Source: Eupeodes corollae (Eukaryota > Arthropoda > Insecta > Diptera > Syrphidae). Taken from it: a stretch of DNA of 64,000 nucleotides. The notes beneath the pieces are model-generated. The model was given only the letters and a program-made list of their open reading frames with translations, ran no database searches and was not told the DNA's origin. The DNA lies in assembly GCF_945859685.1 (NCBI RefSeq), contig NC_079147.1, positions 102,097,525-102,161,524 of the forward strand, read 5' to 3'. The stretch's first letter is position 1. Every line of letters begins with the position of its first letter. Below, in pieces: positions 22,715 through 33,800 of this stretch. The position numbers and the translations under genes were made by a program.

Positions 22715-22880
22715 TGACGTTAGATATATTATATACTACCTCTTGCTTCATATTAAGCCAAAATGAGTCTAGCCCGTCTATGCCGAGAATATTATTAGCC
22801 GCTTTAACATCAGTCACAATGAAAGGTAGCACCATTTTAATCGAGTCGTATTCCACATCCGCCTCCTTTAAAGAACATAA
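22715..22880 (-). pseudogene. Ty3/gypsy protease C-terminal fragment
   Basis: Minus-strand translation reads KEADVEYDSIKMVLPFIVTD and NNILGIDGLDSF, the last strands of a retroelement aspartic protease, whose 'LLGxDWL' signature is nearly kept. It precedes the RT in the right order. The active-site Asp and everything upstream are gone. The frame here runs on into RTE endonuclease by accident of the insertion, giving a chimeric open frame (22856-22248) that is not a real protein. Confidence 0.75.
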
Positions 22881-23542
22881 ACAATATTGTTAAGCAGTTC
22901 GCAAAAACTGGTGTATGTCTTAAGTGTTTGACAAAGATTTCTCTAGCGGGAAGACCTCTCAATGTCCGATCTGAAGGCGCTCAAATAAACTATTAATCCC
23001 TAGGTACAAATTATTATCACTTTTTAACCAACCTGTATAAAGTTCTTTTAAAAATAGAAAAAATTTCAATAAAAGTTTTATTTAAGTCATTTTTATTTAT
23101 ATAAACAGCTTATATCAAAAATATAAAAAGTCTTACTACTTATTTAAAGCTTATTGCATAATTATTTTGGTCCTTAGAGGAATATCGAATTAAATCGATT
23201 AAGTGATGTTTTGCATAGAAATTATAGCTTAAAAAATTGTCTTTTGAAGAAAACGTTTAAAACTAATTTAAAAAACTTGGAAGATTAAAAAATACGTGTA
23301 AATCTTTTACAATAGATATTATTCTTAAATTAAAACAAAAATTATATAATTTTTTCTTTTCTTTTGTTTGGGAAATGAATGATTGACAAATTTTTTAAAT
23401 AATGTACAAACAAATAATTGGAAGACGAGCTTAAAGTTAATTGTTAATTTAGATGTGATTCTCCGTTTTATTCTCTTTTTTAAATTGCACATATTTGAAT
23501 TGATAGTAATTTTGAAAATAGAAAACTTAATTTATTTTGATT
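22881..23542. other. lmd 3' untranslated and downstream region
   Basis: Very AT-rich, no gene. Reading on the minus strand from the lmd stop codon, AATAAA polyadenylation signals occur at 23531-23536, 23467-23472, 23092-23097 and 23077-23082. The two closely spaced ones near 23080 would give a 3' untranslated region of roughly 450 bases. The gypsy fragment limits it on the far side. Confidence 0.5.
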
Positions 23543-24874
23543 TTAAATGAAACTATTTAAATAATCCATATCGAAGTTACTCTCTAAATCATGGTCAACG
23601 GCTTCGCTGCCACTATTGTTGGTATCAGTTGACAGATTTCCGCCATCCAGATGCTGTCCATCGGAATCACTATAATCGAATGTATCTGACAAAAGCTTTT
23701 TGACATATTCAAATGAGACGAATTCATTGCATTCGATTTCAACGTCCCCACTTTCAGCCTCACTGCCGCTACCACCACCGATGACGGTAAGGGCTGTTTC
23801 ATGTTTGATCATTGCATTGCATCCTGCTAATGGTTGGTTGGGGTTGGGATTTGCCGAAGGACTTGCATCGTCGTCGTCGTCGACCATGTGAGATGACGAG
23901 AGGGGATGAAGCCTAACGAAACCGGAGGCGGCGGCGGACTGGCATCCATCAATCGAATTCTCGGTGCGAGTACTTTCGATTGTAACAATGCAATTAGACA
24001 GCTCATTAAAGTTCATTGAATTGCTATCAGCCGAAGCCGTGGGACTATTTAGAATGGTCATGCTGGAGTCCGAGGATATTGGTGGAGCATTTTCGTACCG
24101 ATGATGGTGCTTCTCATGATGATTGTAAGTTGGGCGTAATTTAATGTTCTCGATCCCGAAGGATGACGGCGGCGGCAACGGGTAATGTTCACTAATGGCC
24201 GCCGCCGATGCACAAACAGTGCGGTTGCCATTGTCATTGCTGTTAAATGTGGGCTCCGTTTCGGTTTTGGTGGATCTTCCGGAAATGGCCATTGCCAAGG
24301 CGGACGATTTGTTATTCTTGCCCACGGCTGCTGATGTAGCAGTGGTGAATGCATCCTCGAACAGCAGGTAATCACTTTGGAAAAAATCATCGGATTCGTG
24401 TAACGTGTGCATCAGTGGGCCCGGTCCTGGTGCCGGTGCCGATCCCAGTCGATGGTGATGGTAATGGTGGTTCTGGTAGGCCGCTTGAGGCTGTTGCTGA
24501 CGCAAGGTGCTCAGGTGCTGATTACTGGACGGCTTATTGTATTGAATGTTTGATGAAACCATTGAGGCGGTGAGGGAATTTGTGTTGTGCGCGGTTGTTG
24601 TTGGTGTTGTCACCACCAATTTCGTTTGGCCCATCATCAGTGATGACTCGGAATGGCGACGGATTTTCGACAATTGTTGCCGTGATGCAGACGACGACGA
24701 CGATGTTGATGATGTCGATGTGGCTGATGTTGAATTATTTATAGACGAACTAGAGGATTTTCGCCGACCGTTGATGTTGCCATTGCGGATTGAGTGATTT
24801 TTTACATGTTTACGGAGACTCGATGGGTCTGTGTAACGTTTTGTACATCCGGCTATTTGGCAGGCATATGGTTT
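23543..24874 (-). CDS. lmd: lmd coding exon 3: fifth zinc finger and C-terminal arm
   Basis: Acceptor TTTACAG precedes AAACCATATGCC at 24874. The exon encodes residues 664-1106. It opens with finger 5 (YACQIAGCTKRYTDPSSLRK), then a long arm rich in Ser, Thr, Asn and His, including His-rich HHYHHHR and NHHEKHHHRYE runs. An acidic C-terminus follows, with EAESGDVEIE, FVSFEYVKKLLSDTFDY and ESNFDMDYLNSFI, a plausible activation region. The stop TAA is at 23543-23545. No frame break. Confidence 0.9.
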   Translation of the reverse strand, partial: KPYACQIAGCTKRYTDPSSLRKHVKNHSIRNGNINGRRKSSSSSINNSTSATSTSSTSSSSSASRQQLSKIRRHSESSLMMGQTKLVVTTPTTTAHNTNSLTASMVSSNIQYNKPSSNQHLSTLRQQQPQAAYQNHHYHHHRLGSAPAPGPGPLMHTLHESDDFFQSDYLLFEDAFTTATSAAVGKNNKSSALAMAISGRSTKTETEPTFNSNDNGNRTVCASAAAISEHYPLPPPSSFGIENIKLRPTYNHHEKHHHRYENAPPISSDSSMTILNSPTASADSNSMNFNELSNCIVTIESTRTENSIDGCQSAAASGFVRLHPLSSSHMVDDDDDASPSANPNPNQPLAGCNAMIKHETALTVIGGGSGSEAESGDVEIECNEFVSFEYVKKLLSDTFDYSDSDGQHLDGGNLSTDTNNSGSEAVDHDLESNFDMDYLNSFI

Positions 24875-27800
24875 CTGTAAATACACAAACAAAGAGAGAA
24901 GACTAAATTAAAACAATAAAATTTGGGAAGATGAAGTTAACGTGTTTTTCAATTTAAAATATTTCACAAATTTTCAAAGTGATGTTAAGGTACAACCCTC
25001 AGCGTTTGGTAAATGTTCGGTGGAATTGGAAAAGATTAAAAATTATTAAAATTTATCGCAGGATTGATTTGGAAGACTTTTATAGCTCAAAGTCTTTAAG
25101 ATTGGGAACTCACTGACAAAAAAGGCAAGACTAATGGACACAATTCCCTTATATAGTGATTTTTGAGCTATTATCTTTTTGCCAACACTGGTTTGAACAG
25201 CTGACGTGTTTTGTCAATCGTCACTCTTGTTTTGTTTCACTGTCAAACATCTTCAGTTTGGTCTATAATTTAACCATGATTCGTCTTACAAACGAACAAC
25301 GCTCCGTTAAGAAAGTTCATCGCGCGCTTCTTTTCTTCTTTTACCGAAAAATTGTGTACGGCGACGAAGCTCATTTTTGTATGGGTACGTAAATAAGCAG
25401 AATGAACTTATTAAGAGGCGACTTCGGTGAACATTTTATTTGACGTTCGGAACCGGTCAATTAGCTGCCTGGATCGTTTGGAAGACAACATTGAAGCATT
25501 AATTCGTGAGATACCAACCGAAATGTTGGAAAGAGTATGCCAAAATTGGACTTTAGTGCAAGCTATAAGAGTTCTGACCAACCATGCTATGTTTAAATCC
25601 AGTGAGAATGTTAGAAAAATAGAAGAGGATTTAGTTTTGAATATGAAAACGGGGAGAGAATAAAGTCATCTACACTACATGTCCATCTACATACATTGTT
25701 AAATAAAAGTCGGTTGATTGGTTATCTTCGGGGTGTTCCGTCCGAGTTGTCATTGTTGATGGTTTAAGGGTTGGTGGCACGCTTATCCACGTCAGTGCTT
25801 ATTTGTCATGCCAGAGGTCCTGGGTTTAATCCCTGCATGTGCCATCTAAAGCTGGGGGCCATGCCTCTTTGGAGGAATTGATACATTTTTCAAGAGTAAT
25901 TCTTGTCATGAAAAGTGCTTTCCCAAATTAGCCATTCGGGTTTGGCTCAAAACTGTAGGTCTCCTCCATCCTTGACAACAGTACTCGTGAACAGAATGGT
26001 TGAAAGTTGTAAGTCACTACGCCCCGGTTCTTAAATAACTGTTGCGCCACCTAATTTATTTATTTATTAATGTCCATTACGATGAGGTACCAGGGCTCTG
26101 GCAGTCACTGTTGGATTGTCATCCTTCTTATAATTTGGTTAGCCAAAATTAGAAGGTAGTTATCCAGTGTAATCATTCTCGTTCAGAAAAGATATCGAAG
26201 ACAAGACAAGACCAGTGCCAGTTCTCAGTATTTTCTTTTCGAAGGATCAAACTTAAGCAGATCGTGGAAATAAACTCCCAGGCACTGGAAGGTCCTCTTC
26301 GCCAACAGTGACGATCCGTCTGGGAGTTACAATTTTGAGTTTCTGCAGTTTTTCGCTCTTTGGGATTCTTTGCAGACGACAGTTGACGGGCTTCTTAAGC
26401 AAATGAGTTCCGACTTAGGATAGAATTGTTTAAGGTGGGAAAGCCACTGGATATTTTAATAGAACGTTGTGCATACAAATATTGATAAAACAACGAGGCG
26501 GCTTTCAACTAATGTAAATGTTTCAGTTTTGTTTATAGTTTTTTTTAGCCGTTATTTTGATTCTGTCCAAAAGACTTAAATACTTGAACGTGGTAATTCT
26601 ATAAAAGTTAATCCGTATTTGTATTTTGAATAAGAGAGATTTTAAAATACAAATCACTTTCTCCAAACAAAAGAACGGTTAAGCTTTCTGATTCGAAAGC
26701 CGGTCATTAAATCAGCGACAGATGGAAATTTGCTTATTCAACTTGTAATCAAGGTTTCAGTTATAGCAACATTCTCGCTATATCTTACCAGATGTTGTTT
26801 TTAACGTCTTTTGGCGATTTTTGAAGCAAGGCGTTTACGTTTTCATAATACCCGTACGAAAATTTGAATGTCTTTCCAGAGATCTTCGAATTCATCCCAG
26901 CTTGTATCTCGTAAAGTTTTTTCACAGGTACTGTCTGTTGTGAAAAATTCATAAATCCTCCATGAGGACTTCTTATCAAGAAAAGTGCTTTCTCGACCTA
27001 GCAGATCGGTTACATAACTCGCACATAAAAGTAGTTACAGGCAAGTTGTAAGCTCTCTGGTTCTCTACGAGCTTTTGCGCCATTTAATTTATTTAGAGGA
27101 CTAGCGCTTAGATTGCCAACTTACCAACTAAAGTTTACCTTCAAACTAAAACACAATCCGGCAAGTATCGTAATATAAAAGCATCTACGGTACCATATCT
27201 GACTTCCTATGATATTATTTCAGTTAGAGGTTTTTGTTCGAGTCTATGAGAATAGTGTACTGTTGAATACTCAAAACTTATATTTCATCATAAAATTTTC
27301 AACAGAATCCATTAAAATTGCTTCAAATCTCTTCCCTTCTTTTTATAAATTCTGTGAAGGTTCCAAGTTTTTCTTTTTATTTCAACCACAATTTACAAAT
27401 GAATTTCAAAATATTCATCCATCCTTTACCTTTACCGAAAATAATTCCAATTTCAACATGAATTTCCTAGAACTGCACAAAATCTAAATTATTATAGTTT
27501 TTGTGGAAGGTTATGGAGGAGGATAAACTTCTTTAAAAACTAATTTCAATTCGAAAAATATTTCTACATTCCATGTTATTTTTTAAACGAAAATATTGTC
27601 ATCACACTCTTGTCAAAACGTACCGTAAATTTTTTATGTATATTAATCTAAAAACTCCCATCCTTTTAAGTTTGAAATGTTATTGTTTTGCGGTTTGTAT
27701 AAATCTGAATTTGTTCAATCAGAAACCTATATTTTTATACCTGTGCAGATTTTTTAATGAAAGGCTTATAATTTTTGTATGAGGGCCATTTTTTTGTGGC

Positions 27801-30800
27801 AATTTTTTTTCCGGTCCTAGGGTTTAAATTTTTAAAAATGACAAAAAGGGTTTTGCTTAGAATATTAATATTTAGCTCAAGGATACTTTAAAAGTTTTCC
27901 GAGTTATAGCAGCATGAACTTTACAAAAAAAATTAAAAGCTTAAGTGGCGCGTACTGCCTCGTTTGTAAGAATCTTGACTCTAAATTTCGTCCTTATATC
28001 AGGTTCTTAAAAAATGCCAAAAACAACCAAAAACGAGATTTTCTCTTACCATAAAATTATATGTAATGATCTTGAAAAGTGCAGATAATTAAAATCTTAC
28101 TCTTTTTTGAAAATTCTTCTTAAACATTTCACTTTACTTGATTCTATCTGAAGTTTTGGGCAAAGCTTGAATAAAATACTTTCATAGTCTTAAAAATACA
28201 TTTGGAGTTAATTATTATTAGTGCCGTTTCCGAATCCAACTAAAGCTTGATTCTTTGCTTAAGTTGTAAAAATACCTGTTTTCATCGTTATTTTTATATT
28301 TATAAATATACATACTAGCTGACCCCTTCAACCGTTGCTGTGGCTAACGTTTTTTATCATTGTTGTAAAGTATTTAAGTGGAACGGTTGGAGAACATCAG
28401 ACATGGACACTAACATCCTTTTTTACATTGATTTTGAGTTCCTGAACATTGCAATGATAGGGAAAGGTATGGAATTCTACATTCGCGTAGTACGGCTAAA
28501 AAATAAATCTTTGTAGCTAATTGTACGGCAGAAGTTGGACTCAGGGGTAAACTGATGGGCATTCCTTGAAGAGCGGGTATAAAAGTTAAATGTTCAGTAA
28601 AAAAACCGTAAAAGGGTAAGTGAGATAAGCGAGTTGACGATATTAATGTCACCAAACATTTAAAAAGCCAGTACCCCCGTGGCATGATGGTAAGTGCGTT
28701 GGCCTGTCATGCAAGGGGTCTTGAGTTCAATCCCTGCCTGTGCCACCTTAATTTAAAAAAAAAAAAATTTTCGCGGGTACTGCCTCTTGCGAGGAATTCC
28801 TTCAAGAGTAATTATTGTCATGAAAAAGTGCTTTCTCAAATAAGCTTTTCGGATTCGATCTAAAATTGTAGGTCCCTTCCATTCCTGACAACTGTTCTCG
28901 CACACAGGAATGGTTGAGAGTTGTAAGTCACTAGGCCCTGGTTCCCAACAGACTGTTGCGCCACCCAATTTATTTTTATTTTATGATGCAAGTGCCACTA
29001 ATAGATAGTGGCAAAGAGAGTATATCTCACTTTAACGATACAAGACAGCAGTGGGTTTTCGAAGCATTAAATTCCACAAGGTTTTTTTATTCGCCATTGT
29101 ACAATGCTGTGTAGGTCGGAATTTAATGATTTAATCATATTTTTCCGTTGCAGTTTCACAATTAGAAGACGAGAGTTGTGAGTCTTGAAACGAATTTGAA
29201 AAGCTAAGAGTACTATCGTGAGCGAAACAATGTATTGGATTAGATGTAGCAGACAGGAGATCATTTATAAAAATGAGGAAAAAGATCGGAGACAAAACGA
29301 AGCTCTGGGGCACTCCAGCATTTATTTTATTGGTTTTAGATTTGAATCCGTCCAATACAACTTAATATGAACGGTTCGAACGAAAATTTCTAATCCAACG
29401 AATAAGAGATTCGTCAATACCAAAAGCACGCATTTTCGATAAGAGAGCAAGATGCCAAACTTTGTCAAATGTCTTTGAAATATCAAATCCAATAATCTTA
29501 CTTTCTCCAAAACGATGTAAAGATTGTTCCACTGTTCGGTGAGAACCATGAGATCAATAGTGGACCTTTTGCTACGAAAGCCGTATTGCCGGTCATTAAG
29601 AAGCTTGTGTTCCTCAAGATATTTTTTAAGCTGATAATTATTTAGCGGGGGAAGAAGTTTCGCCTTTTTTTTGAAAATTTGAGATTTGCTGAACAAATGC
29701 AGTTTTCCAACTACCCGGAAGGAGCCCAGAAGAATAGGATAGATGGAAAAGCTTACGCAGTGGTTTTGCTAGCGTAGAAGAACAGCTCTTCAAAATAACA
29801 GCTGGAGTACCATTCGGACCAGCTGTTTAATAAATGTTGAGATCTTTAAAAACTCTATCCTCAGTTTGAGTGCGAAAAAAATTGGTCCCATAGAATAATT
29901 TCAAAAACTTGATATAATAGAACTGTGTATATAGTGTAGGCAACAGATTCTTTACAAGAACAAACCCTTTTTGTTGAAAACCGTTTTATTATAAATGATG
30001 GAGAAATGGATTATAGATTTAAAAAACCATCAAATATTTTATTCAAAAAGGTACTTCATAAATTAAATCATAAAAATAAAATGGCCTCAGCCTCAAAAAC
30101 CTTTTTATGTGATTTTTCTAATTTTAAAAGGAAATATCTTTAAAACTCGACCTGATACGTTAATTCTAAAGTCGGATTTGAATGGAGGCCATTAAAACCC
30201 ATTAAAAAAGTACAATTTTATTGACAAGAAGAAAACCTTGCTGCCTAGTGTTATCAAAGCTTACGTGCATTTTATATGGGTATCTTGAAAGTGCCGAATT
30301 CAAATACTTAATATTAATGTTTATGGTTGAAATTTGCGGCATATTATTTTGTTGTGGTTTTCAACACATTTTTGACAAAGGTGAGCAAAAAAAAAGGTTG
30401 TCAAACAAAAAACACCAATACGTACATTCGTATCAATGTTAACATCACCATCTATCTACCTGCTTCAAAAAATTAGTTTTGAAAATATTTTTCAATTTTT
30501 TTTGAAACAAGAACCAATATCCGCTTCGCATTATTATTTTTTAAAAATAAAAATCAAAGTCCTCTCGAAAGCCGGAACACAGAAGTGACAGCACAAAAAC
30601 CGAAAAAAACGACGGCGCCCAAGTCCATTCTTTTATTCGGCTTGAATATTTTGTCTTCCTGTGTTATTTTTATTTTTGTAGTTTTATTCATGAAACAATT
30701 TTATGTTGCGTGAAATGAAAACGAGAGCCATTGCCATCATTTTCGCTCGTCTTGTGTTTTTTTTCTGTTTCATTGTTTCGTGTTTGAGCATAAAAACGTA

Positions 30801-33800
30801 CTCATCCCGTTCGCTAAATTACCCCCTCCCCCCTTTGGAACTCCATTCTCCAGCTCCAGCTCCATTCGGATGCTCCTGACTGATTTATTGCGGTGAACAT
30901 GTGGCTAAAGTGTCACATTTTGCTTGGAAAATGTGTACCAAATTGCACACGCACTCATTCCCTTGTTTTCGTTTTCGTCCTCATCGTCATCAACATCATG
31001 AGTCGCAATCGCCACCGAAGCGTTTATACCTCGCGCCACTTGAAACAATCGGACAGCTGCTAGGAGCTGCTACTGCTGCTGGTTCTGGTGCTACACTATG
31101 AGACACGCTGGACACATAGAATATTCAAGTGCACAACATGTGTGACTGTGACTCTGAGCCTCTGTGCACAGTGCAGGCAAAGAGATACAGTACATTCCTT
31201 GATGTACTTGGCATCTTCAATTTTCGAATTCATTTAGGATGAACTTCAAGGATAATTACGCCACACTCATCTCGAATGATGTGCAACAAGATAAAGTACC
31301 TTAACTTCACTTAGAAAATATACGAGTACTACATAAATATGTACAGATACATTACAGTACACATTTATAGCAAGAGTATCTATCTATCTATCTGCGAGTT
31401 GAGAGGAGCACTTACCGTATCGTAATGGGTCCTTTGATGTTTCGCCCGATCCGAGCTGTTACTAAATGCCTTCAAGCAGCCCTTATACTGACATCCATAT
31501 GGTCTTTCGCCAGTATGAGATCGTTGGTGAATTTTCAAGTTTTCTAAACGTGAAAAAGCCTTATTGCAACCAGAGAACTGAAAGGAAAAGGAAACAAAAT
31601 TTTAAAAAATGTTTAAAAATTAAATTGCTTTTAAAATGAGTTCCATATCCAACTTCATTACGAATTGCGAAGATGAAAACGAAAGAAAAATAAAAATAAA
31701 TTATTTTGATAATAATATTGGTGCAATTCAGAAAAAGAGTGTTTTAATTATGTGTACTCTATAAATGATTACATAAATGTACATTTTTAACTTTTTAAAA
31801 ACACTTTTTGTTTCAAAACGAGGATACCTTTGAGGAAGCCATTTAAAAAAGACACAAGAAATATCTTTCATGTTCATAAAGTGCATTTTTTATTCGTTCT
31901 TTTACGACTGATAATTAAAATGTGATTTTTAATGTTCGAAATCACTGATATTCAAACCAATGTGTACACGTAAAATAGTTCATAGATTGAATTCATTTAG
32001 AAATTAGATATTTCAAAAAGGTAAACTTTATAATGTGGTTATTAGCTAAGGTTAGGTTATGTTAGCTTAAAGTGGCTGTCCGTTATGGAGTAAGGCACAC
32101 TTAGGCCAGTTTAATGGCGCATTTTGATAACACATGAATCTTGAGGCTTTCTTCTAAGCTCAATAAAACCAATTTGATCCTCTTATGAAACGTGAAAGAC
32201 TGCTTTTGTTAATATGATTGACATCGTTAAGGAAGAATTCTATTAAGTAAAGTAATTCATGCGTTTTTGAGCTAGAGCAGATTCTACAAAAGTCATTTGA
32301 GGATACGCCTAGCCACGTGGCGTGCTTTCCTATTCAACAGTGCCCGGTAGTGACACCGATTATGGAGCTAATTTTCGATCTGCTTAGAGATAGTGAGTAC
32401 CTTGAGAGCTTTAAATCTAGAGTAGGGCAGATGTTTCTTGTGTCCTGATAGGTGGTGACGTTATTCCACCTGATGCTTGCCTTCTTCATAGCGTCTTGTA
32501 TTAGCTTTTTTATTGAGCGATTGATATGATAACGTGGTAGAATGGGTAAAACTGTTACATTTTTGGCAAGTTCATCTACCTTAGAATTTCCTGGAATGTC
32601 TCTATGGCCCGGCCGTCATGCACTCAGCAAAGGTAAACATTAAACTGTTAAGCCGACACTTATGGACTTTTATAGAGTTTGAAGAGAGAGAATCCAGAGC
32701 GGCCTGACTATCTGAGAAAATACGGATATAAGATTTTGACATCACGTTTTCTTTAAACCAGGACAAGACTTCTTTGATCAGTACAATGATTAGTGGTGTA
32801 TAAAAGTGGACTGACGCGTCTTCCAGGAATTCCCTATCCTCCCCGAATGATCTTGAAGGTATAAAAATCTGAAGGTGCTTTGGAATTGATTCTAAATACA
32901 TAAGAAAAACGGATTGGCATATGTTGTTGTTAATCCACTGTGACGAAGCTTTTGGGCGAATAGCAGAGCGTGGAGCTAATTATTTGTTAAATATATCAAA
33001 AGTTTTTAGATCGCGTAGGGAGTCCAGTGCCACAGATAGGGTCGTGAAAATCGATTCGCTTTATACTTTACATTTGCATTTTGCTCCAATATCTTAGACA
33101 AAATGCACTCTATGCAGTCAACAACAAAAATGTATGAGACTGAAGAAAAATAATAAAGCTGGTATCCAAAGTTGCAGGGAACCTTGAATTTTTAACTAAA
33201 AAAAAATTGTAACCAAGACTATTAATATATATTCTTGGACACTTGATTGCACCTAATATTTCCTCAAAACATCAACGACTTCATCTTTCATAGTTCTGAT
33301 CAAAAACATAGTCAGTAATTTAAAGATTAACGTAATTATCACTAAAATTATTGGTCCTAAAGTGGACTATAATGGTACTCCAACAAGTAAATTCAAGAGT
33401 TCATTTATTTCAGCATTAATTTCGTAGAAATAATCAGTTATTAATAATCTTATGGGCCATCTCACCAAACAGCCATGGAACAAATCTTTAAATCGTAAAC
33501 GTAATGGCTGAATCACAAACACGCTTCAACTTCGGCTTCGCCTGACGTTTGCGGGTTCAGCCACAGGAATTCAATTCATCCTTTCACCATGAATGAATAA
33601 AGGAGCGTAATGTTACCTAATGAGACTCCTAATGGAAGCTCAAGTTCAAATCTGCCAAACATTTCTTTGTATGACAGCTCAACAATTGAAATAAAAAGTC
33701 AACAAGCAAAATACATTTGTTTTTGGAGGAATAACCATTGGTTAATAGAAAAAGTTTAAAGGTAAGTACCGGAACCACCAACGTCTCTCAGTCTGCGCTT

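Larger units (their letters stand above)
24875..31415 (-). other. lmd intron 2 (6.5 kb)
   Basis: Donor ACG|GTAAGT at 31415 and acceptor TTTACAG at 24875. Contains a Tc1/mariner remnant, SINE copies and LINE fragments listed separately. Confidence 0.85.

Noticed and set aside
22248..22856. 202-codon minus-strand frame as a single protein
   Set aside because: It joins gypsy protease to RTE endonuclease across an insertion border marked by TGACGTTA.
28671..28750. tRNA gene
   Set aside because: A and B boxes are present, but the sequence is the head of a repeated SINE and does not form a complete tRNA.
30901..31101. 66-codon frame in lmd intron 2
   Set aside because: Opposite strand to lmd, no motif; better explained as non-coding, possibly regulatory sequence.
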